A DNA stretch of 64,000 nt from Rhodoferax sp. (GCA_008015235.1 SSFF01000003.1:124001-188000); one strand, 5' to 3'; positions 18,570 through 28,233 are shown, counted from the stretch's first letter. Numbers and translations: made by a program. Notes: generated from the sequence alone by a model not told the origin.

Positions 18570-19367
18570 ATGACAGCGACCGCAACGTTAACCAAGGGCC
18601 TGCGCACTATTGCCAGTGACATCGTCCAAGGTTTTTTTGAAATCACGCACAACGGTTTCGCCCTACTGGGCTTGGCCGTGATGTTTGCATCCATTACCCT
18701 GTTCACCCAACCCGACATGCGTCAGGCCGGTGAAATCAAACTGTTCAACTTTCTGCAAAGCCGCCTGGGCGGCGCGTCTTTTGAAGCCAGCGAAAACACC
18801 GATGGCATCGAACGTGGCATGGCCAGCAACCCACAGGACTTGCCCAAACGCCAGGCAGCCGTGGCCTACTGGCTAAGCAAGAAATATGGCATCGCCCCTG
18901 AACCCCTGAGCACTCTGGTGGCTGAAGCCTATGCCGTGGGCGCCCGCAGCAAGCTGGATCCCAACCTGATTTTGGCTGTCATGGCCATTGAGTCTGGATT
19001 CAATCCGTTCGCCCAAAGCCCCGTTGGCGCCCAGGGCCTGATGCAGGTGATGACCAAAGTGCATGGCGACAAGTACGACAACTTTGGAGGCAAATTGGCT
19101 GCCTTCGATCCGGTGAGCAATCTGCATGTCGGAGTCAAGGTGTTGCAGGAGTGCATCAGCCGAGCAGGCTCCGTAGAAGGTGGCCTCAAGTTCTACGTGG
19201 GTGCGGCCAATATGGAAACCGACCACGGCTACGCCGCCAAGGTTCTGGCCGAACACAACCGTCTTACCCAGGTGGCCAATGGTGGCAAGGTACCCTTCAG
19301 CGCCCCCCAAGTGCTGCCCGCGTCGGTCGGCGCTGAACCCCATAGCCTGGCATCGGCCAACTCCTGA
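18570..19367 (+). CDS. Lytic transglycosylase (SLT domain), membrane-anchored
   Basis: 265 aa. A hydrophobic segment at about 27-45 (FALLGLAVMFASITLF) is probably a signal anchor. The SLT fold shows the catalytic Glu in LAVMAIESGFNPFAQ, then GAQGLMQVM and the late motif GGLKFYVGAAN. It should cleave peptidoglycan glycan strands in the periplasm, making anhydro-muropeptides. AGGAGG precedes the ATG by 6 nt. It has its own strong promoter and a long structured leader. The downstream gene glyA has a separate riboswitch, so this is probably a single-gene unit. Confidence 0.9.
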   Translation: MTATATLTKGLRTIASDIVQGFFEITHNGFALLGLAVMFASITLFTQPDMRQAGEIKLFNFLQSRLGGASFEASENTDGIERGMASNPQDLPKRQAAVAYWLSKKYGIAPEPLSTLVAEAYAVGARSKLDPNLILAVMAIESGFNPFAQSPVGAQGLMQVMTKVHGDKYDNFGGKLAAFDPVSNLHVGVKVLQECISRAGSVEGGLKFYVGAANMETDHGYAAKVLAEHNRLTQVANGGKVPFSAPQVLPASVGAEPHSLASANS

Positions 19368-19404
19368 CAGAGCTAACCCGGCCTGCCGGTCGGGTAAACT
19401 CCAC

Positions 19405-19530
19405 CCTGTACGCGACTGGCGATAGGTACAGGTGCATCACCACAACACCCTGTGCCGAGGTGGGCCACCACCGGGAAGCGTGCCGCAAGCGGCCTTTGGC
19501 CCGCAAGCGTTCAGCCGTGCGCCTGGGCAG
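19405..19530 (+). ncRNA. ZTP (pfl) riboswitch upstream of glyA
   Basis: Conserved ZTP-aptamer blocks occur in the right order: CGACUGGCGAUAGG (from 19413), CCACCGGGAAGCG (from about 19468), a variable hairpin GCCGC/GCGGC, then GCGCCUGGGCAG (19519-19530). ZTP riboswitches sense the folate-stress alarmone ZMP/ZTP and commonly control one-carbon genes such as glyA. Downstream, CCTGTG (19532-19537) can pair with CACAGG (19548-19553), and a second CCTGTG lies inside the aptamer (19449-19454), suggesting competing stems. No T-run terminator is seen, so the switching mode is uncertain. Confidence 0.85.
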
Positions 19531-19575
19531 CCCTGTGATTCCTTTTCCACAGGCCCATTGTCTTGAAGGACTGCC

Positions 19576-20820
19576 ATGTACAACCGCAATATTCTTGTCG
19601 AACAAACCGATCCCGAAATCTGGGCCGCAATCCAGGCCGAAAACGCGCGCCAGGAACACCACATTGAGCTGATTGCCAGCGAAAACTACGCATCCCCCGC
19701 CGTCATGGCCGCCCAGGGCAGCCAGTTGACCAACAAGTACGCCGAAGGCTACCCCGGCAAGCGCTACTACGGTGGCTGCGAGCACGTGGACGTGGCCGAA
19801 CAGTTGGCCATTGACCGCATCAAGCAAATCTTCGGTGCCGAAGCCGCCAATGTGCAGCCCCACTGCGGCGCCTCCGCCAATGAGGCCGTGTTCCTGGCCT
19901 TCCTGAAGCCCGGCGACACCATCATGGGCATGAGTCTGGCCGAAGGCGGCCACCTGACACATGGCATGCCGCTCAATATGTCGGGCAAGTGGTTCAACGT
20001 GGTTTCCTATGGCCTCAACGCCCAGGAAGCCATTGACTACGACGCCATGGAAGCCAAGGCGCGTGAGCACAAGCCCAAGCTGATCGTGGCGGGTGCATCG
20101 GCTTACAGCCTGCACATCGATTTCGAACGCTTTGCCAAGATCGCCAAGGAAATCGGCGCCATCTTCATGGTGGACATGGCCCACTATGCCGGCCTGATCG
20201 CTGCAGGCCAGTACCCCAACCCTGTGCCGCATGCCGACGTGGTCACCTCCACAACCCACAAGAGCCTGCGCGGCCCGCGCGGCGGCATCATCCTAATGAA
20301 GGCCCAGCACGAAAAGGCCATCAACAGCGCCATCTTCCCCGGCCTGCAAGGCGGCCCGCTGATGCACGTGATCGCCGCCAAGGCCGTCGCGTTCAAGGAA
20401 GCGCTGCAACCGGAATTCAAGGCCTACCAGGCACAAGTGGTGCGCAATGCCCAGATCGTGGCCGAAACCTTGACCGCCCGTGGCCTGCGCATCGTCTCTG
20501 GCGGCACGCAAAGCCACGTCATGCTGGTGGACCTGCGCGCCAAGGGCATTACCGGCAAGGAAGCCGAGGCCGTGCTTGGCGCTGCCCACATGACCATCAA
20601 CAAGAATGCGATCCCCAATGACCCTGAAAAGCCCATGGTGACCAGTGGCGTGCGCATCGGCACCCCCGCCATGACCACCCGTGGCTTCAAGGACGAGGAA
20701 GCCCGCATCACCGCCAACCTGATCGCCGACGTGCTGGACAACCCCCGCGACGAAGCCAACATCGCCGCCGTGCGCGCCAAGGTCAACGCACTGACCGCAC
20801 GCTTCCCGGTATACCGTTAA
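19576..20820 (+). CDS. glyA: Serine hydroxymethyltransferase
   Basis: PLP enzyme that converts serine and tetrahydrofolate to glycine and methylene-tetrahydrofolate, the main one-carbon entry. 414 aa, full length. Family landmarks include the ELIASENY motif, [29 protein letters not shown] and the PLP-lysine site [21 protein letters not shown] lies 5 nt before the ATG. The preceding ZTP riboswitch implies induction when 10-formyl-THF is low. A 9-bp hairpin (20836-20862) follows the stop. Confidence 0.98.
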   Translation: MYNRNILVEQTDPEIWAAIQAENARQEHHIELIASENYASPAVMAAQGSQLTNKYAEGYPGKRYYGGCEHVDVAEQLAIDRIKQIFGAEAANVQPHCGASANEAVFLAFLKPGDTIMGMSLAEGGHLTHGMPLNMSGKWFNVVSYGLNAQEAIDYDAMEAKAREHKPKLIVAGASAYSLHIDFERFAKIAKEIGAIFMVDMAHYAGLIAAGQYPNPVPHADVVTSTTHKSLRGPRGGIILMKAQHEKAINSAIFPGLQGGPLMHVIAAKAVAFKEALQPEFKAYQAQVVRNAQIVAETLTARGLRIVSGGTQSHVMLVDLRAKGITGKEAEAVLGAAHMTINKNAIPNDPEKPMVTSGVRIGTPAMTTRGFKDEEARITANLIADVLDNPRDEANIAAVRAKVNALTARFPVYR

Positions 20821-20835
20821 CCACGCCAGCCCCGA

Positions 20836-20862
20836 GAGGCGCTATCATTGTGGTAGCGCCTC
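20836..20862 (+). other. Hairpin between glyA and nrdR
   Basis: GAGGCGCTA (20836-20844) pairs perfectly with TAGCGCCTC (20854-20862) around a 9-nt loop. A second hairpin CGCACA/TGTGCG (20864-20878) follows at once. There is no T-run, so this may be a factor-dependent or processing signal rather than an intrinsic terminator. Confidence 0.4.
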
Positions 20863-20919
20863 ACGCACATTCTGTGCGGGCCAGAGGCAGATTTTTCATA
20901 TATTTCGCCCAAACCCGCC

Positions 20920-21369
20920 ATGAAATGTCCTTTTTGCAGCCACTCCGAAACCCAGGTCGTTGAAACGCGTGTTTCGGAAGACGGCGGCTTTATCCGCCGC
21001 CGCCGCCAGTGCGCGGCCTGTGAAAAACGCTTTACCACCTACGAACGCCCAGAAGTCACCTTCCCGGTCATCGTCAAGAAAGATGGTCGGCGCATCGAGT
21101 ACGACGCATCCAAACTGCGCGCGTCATTCGCACTCGCATTGCGCAAACGCCCTGTAAGTACCGAGCAGGTGGGCTCGGCCATTGAACGCATTGAGGAAAA
21201 GCTGCTTAACCTAGGGCAGCGTGAAATTCCATCCCAGCGCGTGGGCGAACTCGTCATGCGCGAACTCAAAAAATTGGACAAGGTGGCCTACATACGCTTT
21301 GCCAGCGTCTACCGTAGCTTTGAGGACATTGACGAGTTCAAGACGTTGGTGGATGAGGTGAGGAAGTAG
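20920..21369 (+). CDS. nrdR: Transcriptional repressor NrdR
   Basis: Zinc-ribbon/ATP-cone repressor of ribonucleotide reductase genes. 149 aa. The N-terminal zinc ribbon has the pairs CPFC and CAAC ([26 protein letters not shown]). The ATP-cone follows ([21 protein letters not shown]). The ending [14 protein letters not shown] is typical of the family. It lies 99 nt after glyA, with hairpins in between, and is followed by a strong terminator. Confidence 0.97.
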   Translation: MKCPFCSHSETQVVETRVSEDGGFIRRRRQCAACEKRFTTYERPEVTFPVIVKKDGRRIEYDASKLRASFALALRKRPVSTEQVGSAIERIEEKLLNLGQREIPSQRVGELVMRELKKLDKVAYIRFASVYRSFEDIDEFKTLVDEVRK

Positions 21370-21370
21370 A

Positions 21371-21400
21371 AAAGGGGCTGAACCAGCCCCTTTCTGATTT
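21371..21400 (+). terminator. Intrinsic terminator after nrdR
   Basis: Ten-bp perfect stem AAAGGGGCTG/CAGCCCCTTT (21371-21380 with 21384-21393) and a 3-nt loop, followed by CTGATTT. It separates nrdR from the convergent pilin operon and might serve both directions. Confidence 0.75.
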
Positions 21401-21421
21401 ATTCTCTGCCCCCCGTGCGCT

Positions 21422-21856
21422 CTACTTCCAGCAATTTGCCACAGTAGCCCCGCTGCCAGTGACTCCTTTTAATCCGGTATTGGTAAGAGTCAAATTTCCA
21501 CAAGTATCAGCATTGTTCGCTGTCGCGGTGAGCGTGTATGAGTTGGTTCCAATAGCGCTTACAGACAATGTATGGTGAGTTCCAGCTACGGCAGCAATTC
21601 GCGCAGGTAATGTCGGAGCCGTAGTACCACCAGCATCAGTGCTATACCGACTATTAGAGGCGTAGTAACGCTCCATAAACAACTGAGCCTCTTGCAGTGC
21701 AGCCATTGCCTCGCTTCGCTGTCCCCGCTGCACTGACGACCTATAACTTGGCAATGCTACAGCAGCCAAAATACCAATAACTGCTACTGCAATCATTAAT
21801 TCAATCAACGTAAAGCCTTTTTGACGTTGATGGTTCTTAATAAATAGATTTTTCAT
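21422..21856 (-). CDS. pilE: Type IV pilin-like protein (PilE-type minor pilin)
   Basis: 144 aa. A short leader ending in Gly, [19 protein letters not shown], is the prepilin peptidase cleavage and methylation site, with Glu5 present, followed by the hydrophobic N-terminal helix. The C-terminal part has a Cys pair (DTCGNL and NCWK) that could form the D-region disulfide. It is the last gene of the fimT-pilV-pilW-pilX-pilY1-pilE operon, 22 nt after pilY1. It is short and probably a minor or priming pilin, though a major pilin role cannot be excluded. Confidence 0.9.
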   Translation of the reverse strand: MKNLFIKNHQRQKGFTLIELMIAVAVIGILAAVALPSYRSSVQRGQRSEAMAALQEAQLFMERYYASNSRYSTDAGGTTAPTLPARIAAVAGTHHTLSVSAIGTNSYTLTATANNADTCGNLTLTNTGLKGVTGSGATVANCWK

Positions 21857-21878
21857 AAATTACTGAACTATCAATTAC

Positions 21879-24800
21879 TTAGCGCAATGGTGGATTAATG
21901 ATCTGGCGAACTACACGATCTTTTGTCGCGCGCTTACCAACCGACGAAGCAGGATCATCCTCTACACGGAATTTCATTTGGCCGGTAGTTGTCTGATCGG
22001 ATATCTCCCTATAGCATGTACCAGATGTCTCGCAAGTTGATTTACCTTTCAGCAACGAATCCAAACCATCAGCAGCCGTCTTAAATCCCGCAACGATTCG
22101 ATCGGAACTATTAATATAGCCATCTCCGTTGGTATCAAACGTTGAATATCCAGGCGGCAAACCTTCTTCAACGTTAAACAACAAATTCAGTCCTTCACCA
22201 CTTACAGAGTCACACGCAACAGCCGAAGGTGATGCAGGCGCCACGGCGCTGACGAGCGCAACTTTAGAGGTTACCTTTTGCAGCGGGTATATGACTCGCA
22301 ACGCTGTAATAGGAATACCTGTCAGATCAATTCGCCAACCTCGATTTGCGACCCAATCTGCAGAGCTACCGTTCAATTGAAAAAACACGCCTGCAGAAAC
22401 ATCAGAACCACTTGTAGACGCCAAAGTGCGGGCGTCAAGGTTTGATCTGCCAAGTGGCCTTACGATCGAATCGGAGGCTTTGTCCCAGACGCCATACAAG
22501 GTTTCAACAGCGGTAGAAGCTGCATCCGTTGCATCATCAAGTCGCCCTGTACCGGCGACAACCAAATATCCTCCTTTGGTGTGCGGGTAAATCATGGGAG
22601 CCTGAGTAAAGCTCTGAACAGCACCAGTCGGCCCAGTTGCCGCAAGCAGAGGAACACCCACTGCCCCACCATTCTTATCCACCTCAAAGTAGCTAGCAGC
22701 TGCAGCTGCATAATTCAACTTCCAGAGTTGACCTTTTAGATCCCCAGCGTACAAAGTTGTAATTTGGCCTTTGCTATCTCGAATTACACCAACCCCGCCA
22801 AGCCCATTTCCCGCCCCAATTGCTTCCGCAGAATCAACCTGCAGTGTATTGACCGCTCCCGTCTCGATATCGACCACAAACAATGTTGCGCGTCCATTGG
22901 TGCTGTAACGACCATTGCCGAACACAGCCACCCATTTACCATTGGGCAAAACGCCCACGGTTACAGGACCTTTCACATAGCCCAAGTCGTTATAGGTATC
23001 TCCATCAATCTCCCAACGGACGCTATTTACTCCGAGAGGGGTTTTCCCCGTTGAAGTATCGATGCCATCCGTAATGTCTAAGGCATAAACGCCCTTACCG
23101 CCAGCACCCAGGGTACCCACTAGGTAATTGCGCCAGGTTGCCGTGGTTGCCGAAGGTGCCCGAACGTAAACATCGCTCTGCGCCAAAAAACCATCAACAA
23201 AAAATTGATGGCTTGCCCCAGCATAACTGGTACTAGCCAACGAAGCTAGCTTGGGATATATGGAACGAGGAATGAATGTAAAGACTTCCTTGCCATCCTC
23301 TGTTGCTGTCACGCCATTGGTATCTTTGAATGCATGAAGCATCCCATCATTTGCGCCAACGTAGAGTACGGCCACTCTGCGTGCTTTATCCGCTAGAAAA
23401 TTGGTATAGGCCGATGAGCCCCCAAGCGCCAATGCATCGTAACCTAACGACTCCCCCCCCTTGGCCAGTACCGGATTCGAGTTGATGAAATCGCCTAACC
23501 GCTTGCTCCTAGTTCTGAAAAGACGGTCACTGGCACTGGTTGCTGTTTGTTCGTAGGTTGCATCGCCACGAACCCAATCAACTAGTTTGCTTGTTGCCCC
23601 GGCACCCAATGCTGCTTGGCCGGACGAGCCAATTCCCGTCCAAGTAAAGGAGACCCCTTGGGTACCATTCCAAGAAACCATATTCCTTTGATCCCACGGT
23701 GGCAGTTTGCTTTCAGCATTCCATAACTCACCATCTGGACCGGATCCTGGCTTAACCGTCCCAGAAGCAGTTAACTCATACGCACGAACATCACCGGTCC
23801 AAATGCCGGATTTATAGTAAGGAACGTACTTTCTATTTCCATCTTCCAGAACCGTCGAAGAGGTTGCAACACCAGCTTCACGCAGTTCGTTCTGCAATGT
23901 TTTAGACAACGCTGCTGAAAGGCTGGTTGCCAATTCAACGCTATTATTGGCACTGAAAAATTTACCTTGAGTATTCAATGCAGCATGCCACAAGTCGTCA
24001 ATTTTATTCGTTCCCCAGGATTTAGTTGGTGGAGAACTTGACAAAGCCGCCAAATCAGCCACTGGATCCAGCTCACCCGTCAAGCCCAAACCCACCGTAT
24101 AGTTCACCATACCTTGCCAAAAAGTGGGATCGGGTGGAGAGGGTACTATCGAATTGTCAATTGATCGCAAATCACGCTTCCAGTAATACATAGCATAATC
24201 AGCCAATGTATTACTATTAGAGTCCGAATAGGGTGGGCCTTTAATGTAGGTATATTCCCGGCCTGTACCTGTTATTTTTGATCCATTCACATTATCGGCA
24301 TTTCCTACTGTCGTAAAAGACGCATCAGAAGGAGCTCCAGTATCATTCCAATAACCATCGGTCATCAACAAGTGATATGCTCTTCGGCATGCTTTTGGTG
24401 TACCAGAGGAAGGACTGGTGGGGTCATCCGCCCATGCTGCTGTATTTGTTTCAAAATATCGCCCAGCCCCCCACATCGCTTGGCGCAGTGGCGTACCACT
24501 ATTCACTGATATTCCACGCAAAAAAGTAAAAAAATCATTTTTGCGTGTGCTTGTAAAGTCTCGAACACCACTTACCACAATAGACGTCCCGCTGGTTCCA
24601 TCTACTGTTGCAGCACCTTTGTGGATGTGCCCCCAGCCCACTCGTATTTTCGTACCATCGATCGATACAAATGCCTCTGGCAATCCAGCTTGGGCGACCA
24701 GTAAGCGCGAGCGGTGAAAGACAAACCAGTTAGCAAAATTAATTCGCTCCTCCGCCTGGGTACAAACAGAACCAGCACAATCTGTTCTGTTTACATGCTT

Positions 24801-25556
24801 AGTAACAGTCAATGTCGCGGCATCGTTGATATCGTATTTAACGTAGTTAGAAGTCGAGTTCGGATCCAAATAAAACGAACCGCTCTTCTTGAGTCGGTAA
24901 AACAATCCAGGGCGATAAGACTTAGAAGAGGACGAACAATTAACCCCGTTGTTAAGAGTCGACAGATCCGCTGGTACAGGGCTTGGTGCGGATACCGAGG
25001 TACACCAGGTGATGTTGTAACTTGTCGCTGCTGCCGTAAGATTAGCATACGCCGTAGAACTTGTGCCGATGTTCAGCGGATCAAAATACGCTTTAGTGGG
25101 CTCTGCATTCGCCATTCGAGAACCGTCTGATTTGATCCACGGCAAATATCGAACATCAGGGTTGTAATAAAGTCGATTCACATCAGGCGACCGCATTTGC
25201 AGTTGGAATATATTCCCCGTAGCTTCAGCAGGCACAAAGCCCTGATTGGTTCCAGAAAAATATCTATTATCACTCGGATGTAATCGCAACATTTTGTCAC
25301 CAGGCATCCATACATTTGTTTTAGCACCAGAAGATGATGTAACAATTTTATTTACATTTTCCGGCAAATGCTGGTACATCATCGAACCAGATTCATCAAC
25401 GGTAACCAGCAAATTAGGCGAAACACCTCCACCATCTTTACTTAACAATGGAGTTTGTGAGGGCAAAGCCACACTGAAGGCCGAATAGCCCAAAGCCGAC
25501 ACAAGAACTGTGGTCTGAAAAAATTTAGTGTGGCGGGTTCGAGAAATTAAAAACAT
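21879..25556 (-). CDS. pilY1: Type IV pilus tip/assembly protein PilY1
   Basis: 1225 aa, exported (hydrophobic N-terminus FFQTTVLVSALGYSAFSVALP). Near residues 50-56 a VWA/MIDAS-like DESGSM sequence follows VTVDES, as in PilY1 adhesins. The C-terminal half is a PilC-type beta-propeller (FTFIPRSIYPKLASL, LVGTLGAGGKGVYALDITDG, VAVFGNGRYSTNG, LYAGDLKGQLWKLNY). An EF-hand-like loop DTNGDGYINSSD lies near residues 1140-1152. The protein sits at the pilus tip, promotes pilus extension and may bind surfaces. The gene is clearly AT-richer than its chromosomal neighbours. Confidence 0.93.
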   Translation of the reverse strand: MFLISRTRHTKFFQTTVLVSALGYSAFSVALPSQTPLLSKDGGGVSPNLLVTVDESGSMMYQHLPENVNKIVTSSSGAKTNVWMPGDKMLRLHPSDNRYFSGTNQGFVPAEATGNIFQLQMRSPDVNRLYYNPDVRYLPWIKSDGSRMANAEPTKAYFDPLNIGTSSTAYANLTAAATSYNITWCTSVSAPSPVPADLSTLNNGVNCSSSSKSYRPGLFYRLKKSGSFYLDPNSTSNYVKYDINDAATLTVTKHVNRTDCAGSVCTQAEERINFANWFVFHRSRLLVAQAGLPEAFVSIDGTKIRVGWGHIHKGAATVDGTSGTSIVVSGVRDFTSTRKNDFFTFLRGISVNSGTPLRQAMWGAGRYFETNTAAWADDPTSPSSGTPKACRRAYHLLMTDGYWNDTGAPSDASFTTVGNADNVNGSKITGTGREYTYIKGPPYSDSNSNTLADYAMYYWKRDLRSIDNSIVPSPPDPTFWQGMVNYTVGLGLTGELDPVADLAALSSSPPTKSWGTNKIDDLWHAALNTQGKFFSANNSVELATSLSAALSKTLQNELREAGVATSSTVLEDGNRKYVPYYKSGIWTGDVRAYELTASGTVKPGSGPDGELWNAESKLPPWDQRNMVSWNGTQGVSFTWTGIGSSGQAALGAGATSKLVDWVRGDATYEQTATSASDRLFRTRSKRLGDFINSNPVLAKGGESLGYDALALGGSSAYTNFLADKARRVAVLYVGANDGMLHAFKDTNGVTATEDGKEVFTFIPRSIYPKLASLASTSYAGASHQFFVDGFLAQSDVYVRAPSATTATWRNYLVGTLGAGGKGVYALDITDGIDTSTGKTPLGVNSVRWEIDGDTYNDLGYVKGPVTVGVLPNGKWVAVFGNGRYSTNGRATLFVVDIETGAVNTLQVDSAEAIGAGNGLGGVGVIRDSKGQITTLYAGDLKGQLWKLNYAAAAASYFEVDKNGGAVGVPLLAATGPTGAVQSFTQAPMIYPHTKGGYLVVAGTGRLDDATDAASTAVETLYGVWDKASDSIVRPLGRSNLDARTLASTSGSDVSAGVFFQLNGSSADWVANRGWRIDLTGIPITALRVIYPLQKVTSKVALVSAVAPASPSAVACDSVSGEGLNLLFNVEEGLPPGYSTFDTNGDGYINSSDRIVAGFKTAADGLDSLLKGKSTCETSGTCYREISDQTTTGQMKFRVEDDPASSVGKRATKDRVVRQIINPPLR

Positions 25557-25569
25557 AATCGACCTCCAA

Positions 25570-26181
25570 TTAACGCAATGAAATAGTAGACTGCAACCAC
25601 ACTACAGAACCCGACTTCGTAGTTCCATCATTATTAGATTCATAATCTGGACTAAAGCCACGAGCCGTCACTACATAGGCATTATCAGGATCAGCATTAC
25701 CCGCAGTGAGGTACTGTTTCTCTGCAACGCACTCAGGCATGCGAGCTGGCAAGGTACTGCTTGCATCAGAACTAACAACAGAGGATGGCACAACAGTTCG
25801 GCTATTAGCAACCCCACCACTGCCAACTGCATCGGTCCACGTATTAGCCTGAGCCCATCCTTGAGAATTACCAGCTATAGCATCAAATTGCTGCTGAACC
25901 AACACACCCTCACGCAGAGTAGGCGTTCGCACACTATCTTCGGCTTGCAACTGTCCCTCACAATACCTGAGCGCAGCCTCCGCATACTGCCGGGCAAGAT
26001 TCTGCACACGAATACTATTTGTTGCCTGATCATTCGACAATGCACTGCGAATGGCTGATGCAGAGACGACGCCAATAATTGCAATCATAATCAATACCAT
26101 AATCAACGAAATACCAGACTGATGGGAGAGACGAGCATCATCTAGTCGATCTCCGTTTGCAGTAGAAAATAAAAATAACAT
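25570..26181 (-). CDS. pilX: Minor pilin PilX-like protein
   Basis: 203 aa. A prepilin-like N-terminus QSGISLIMVLIMIAIIG carries Met where most pilins have Glu5, as is usual for PilX proteins. The rest (ARQYAEAALRYCEGQLQ) resembles PilX/PilK helices. Its start overlaps the pilW stop by one base, and pilY1 follows 13 nt later. Minor pilins of this set form the priming complex for pilus assembly together with PilY1. Confidence 0.87.
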   Translation of the reverse strand: MLFLFSTANGDRLDDARLSHQSGISLIMVLIMIAIIGVVSASAIRSALSNDQATNSIRVQNLARQYAEAALRYCEGQLQAEDSVRTPTLREGVLVQQQFDAIAGNSQGWAQANTWTDAVGSGGVANSRTVVPSSVVSSDASSTLPARMPECVAEKQYLTAGNADPDNAYVVTARGFSPDYESNNDGTTKSGSVVWLQSTISLR

Positions 26182-27071
26182 TAGAAAGACATCCTGTTAC
26201 GCAACGTTACCGTCGTAAAATATGCTCGCCTCGCATAACGATCACCAACCGCATTCGTTCGCGTTTGATTGTCGCAATCGAGATACGTCAGAGCCCCTTC
26301 CTCTGCATTTCGCACTTGTTCAGCACTTCTCATCAACAAACAAATCTTGACACTTACGACACGTCCCCAGTCAGTCACTTTGTTCGTTAAATCCGTATCA
26401 GCCTCGACATAGCGAACCACTTGTCGGGTATTGGCTGCATCCGCCTCACCATACCAAAATTTAAGCGCCTCAACATTTTCAACCAAGGGCTGTCCATTAC
26501 TCCCCTCATTACTTGCACAATGCAGCTCAGAACGCGAGGATCCGGCAGTAGTCGCCAAATAATATCGATTCGATGCAAGGTAGTACGAACCAGCCGATGT
26601 CAATCCATTGCCAAGACAATCGGTAGGAACGCCTGCACCATTAGGCACAGTATTCACGGTATCAGCTTCAAAACGAATATCAATTGCTGGAGCAATCGCC
26701 CCACTTGAATTGCAGTCCGCGGCGGTCAATGCAGTTGTAGCTTTTTCTTTTCCTGCAATAAAGCCTTTGGAACATCCTAGGAGAGGCCAACCTGAATAGT
26801 TTCGAGAGAATTGATCCCCAGTCCCCGATGTAGGAACACCCGTGGGTTGCGAATAGCCAGCTGCTAACAAATCACGAGAAATAATCGTCAATCCAATTTG
26901 TGCACTTTCATTCATGTCAGCGTAGGCACCTTGTAATGCATTGCTGCTTTTGGCGTTCATAAATCCGATTAAAACAGCGCCAACGACCATCAGTCCAATG
27001 ACTAACGACACCATCAACTCAACCAAGGACAATCCAGCTTGGCTCTTTCGCTTCATCAAACATTTACTCAT
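26181..27071 (-). CDS. pilW: Minor pilin PilW-like protein
   Basis: 296 aa. A class III signal and hydrophobic helix QAGLSLVELMVSLVIGLMV, with Glu5, followed by ALQGAYADMNESAQIGLTIISRDLL in part, typical of PilW. The large C-terminal domain has several Cys residues. It overlaps pilV by 4 nt and pilX by 1 nt. ATG at 27071 is used, but the in-frame ATG six residues later (MKRKSQ) would also serve. Confidence 0.9.
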   Translation of the reverse strand: MSKCLMKRKSQAGLSLVELMVSLVIGLMVVGAVLIGFMNAKSSNALQGAYADMNESAQIGLTIISRDLLAAGYSQPTGVPTSGTGDQFSRNYSGWPLLGCSKGFIAGKEKATTALTAADCNSSGAIAPAIDIRFEADTVNTVPNGAGVPTDCLGNGLTSAGSYYLASNRYYLATTAGSSRSELHCASNEGSNGQPLVENVEALKFWYGEADAANTRQVVRYVEADTDLTNKVTDWGRVVSVKICLLMRSAEQVRNAEEGALTYLDCDNQTRTNAVGDRYARRAYFTTVTLRNRMSF

Positions 27072-27712
27072 AGCGCTATCCTGAAGTAGCTGCAGCGAAT
27101 TGCCTTGTCCGTACCCCGACCAATTCCATCAGGACACTCCTGCACACCGACATCTGAAACCTCATCATCGTCGGCCAACGCGGGGTCCCTCCATGCGATC
27201 CATACATCCATAGCCAAGTCAGCATCTTCAAAAACGGAAAACACTGACCCCTGAGGTAATTGGTCACGCACGACCTGCCGCCACTGTGCCAAATCAAGGG
27301 TTGCAAGTTGATCGGCCGTACAGGAAATTGCAGATGTATTGCAAAGCCCTGCACCCGTAGGGAGGGTAGCTAAATTGCCTGCCTCTAATTGTTCAGAAAA
27401 GCTCAAATCATCAAATTCATAAACTGGGCGATTAGCCAAGGAGACCGGCGCAGCACCAGGATTAGTTAATGCTGTTTTATTGGCTCGCAACCGTTCACCA
27501 AAATCACTTGCAAGCATCGTTGCTGTTGCGCGGTACTGCGACATCTTGGCATACCGAACACCTGCTGCGGACAAACCCGCCATGGAGACAAGAGCAATTG
27601 AAGCAAGCAGCAATGACACCAAAACCTCTATCAACCCTGCCCCAAACTGCCCAAATTTCTTGGAAGCAGTTAAATGCGCGCTACCGCTTGATTTATTTAA
27701 AACAATTAACAC
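27068..27712 (-). CDS. pilV: Minor pilin PilV-like protein
   Basis: About 214 aa. The pilin signature is FGAGLIEVLVSLLLASIALV, with Glu5. I choose GTG at 27712 because AAGGAGG lies 7 nt upstream and it overlaps fimT by only 7 nt; an ATG at 27763 in the same frame would overlap fimT by 58 nt and has no good ribosome site. The C-terminal domain carries Cys residues (TGAGLCNTSAISC). Member of the minor-pilin priming set. Confidence 0.87.
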   Translation of the reverse strand: MLIVLNKSSGSAHLTASKKFGQFGAGLIEVLVSLLLASIALVSMAGLSAAGVRYAKMSQYRATATMLASDFGERLRANKTALTNPGAAPVSLANRPVYEFDDLSFSEQLEAGNLATLPTGAGLCNTSAISCTADQLATLDLAQWRQVVRDQLPQGSVFSVFEDADLAMDVWIAWRDPALADDDEVSDVGVQECPDGIGRGTDKAIRCSYFRIAL

Positions 27713-28233
27713 GAAGATGCCTCCTTCGCACGTAGACTGGGACGTCCAACGTTTGAAATGCATACCAACCGCTTATCAACACCATTGGTTGATATAACAA
27801 AAAAAGTTTGTGTTGCGGAACGAGCCAACCCCAATGGAAGAAATGTGAATTTTCTATAATCACTAGAACCACCACTCGCAATACTAGCTACACCCCGCGG
27901 TTGTTGCTGAACACGCAATATTTGATCACCAGAATCAACGACACCATCTGCATCATTATCAACAAACACTATCCATCCATCTTTCCAACTTGCAGAGTTA
28001 GTGCACGACGTTGAATTCACCGATGAGCAAATTGATATATTGTTTGTCAACTTCAAGCTCTGGGAACGCGCAAATCGAAAATCAGAAACTAGATTCTCCG
28101 ATGCACTGTCGACTTGAGCCTTTGCAATAGTCGATTGAATAGATGGAGTTGCAATGGATACAATTACTGCAAGCACCGCCATGACAACCAGCAGCTCAAT
28201 CAAAGTAAATCCGTAGTTTTCCACTTTTTTCAT
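27706..28233 (-). CDS. fimT: Minor pilin FimT/GspH-like protein
   Basis: 175 aa from ATG 28233. Signature YGFTLIELLVVMAVLAVIV, with Glu5, then the FimT/GspH-type core (ENLVSDFRFARSQSLKLT, WKDGWIVFVDNDADGVVD, GDQILRVQ). The frame is open further upstream, but those residues do not look like pilin and the short leader MKKVENYG fits a prepilin. First gene of the pilin operon, divergent from ribD with 134 nt between the starts. Confidence 0.9.
   Translation of the reverse strand: MKKVENYGFTLIELLVVMAVLAVIVSIATPSIQSTIAKAQVDSASENLVSDFRFARSQSLKLTNNISICSSVNSTSCTNSASWKDGWIVFVDNDADGVVDSGDQILRVQQQPRGVASIASGGSSDYRKFTFLPLGLARSATQTFFVISTNGVDKRLVCISNVGRPSLRAKEASSC

Noticed and set aside
20836..20862. Hairpin after glyA as another copy of the dispersed GCTA/TAGC repeat
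   Set aside because: It contains GCTA and TAGC, but the stem is longer and GC-rich and the TGCTTGC tail is missing, so it is treated as a separate structure.
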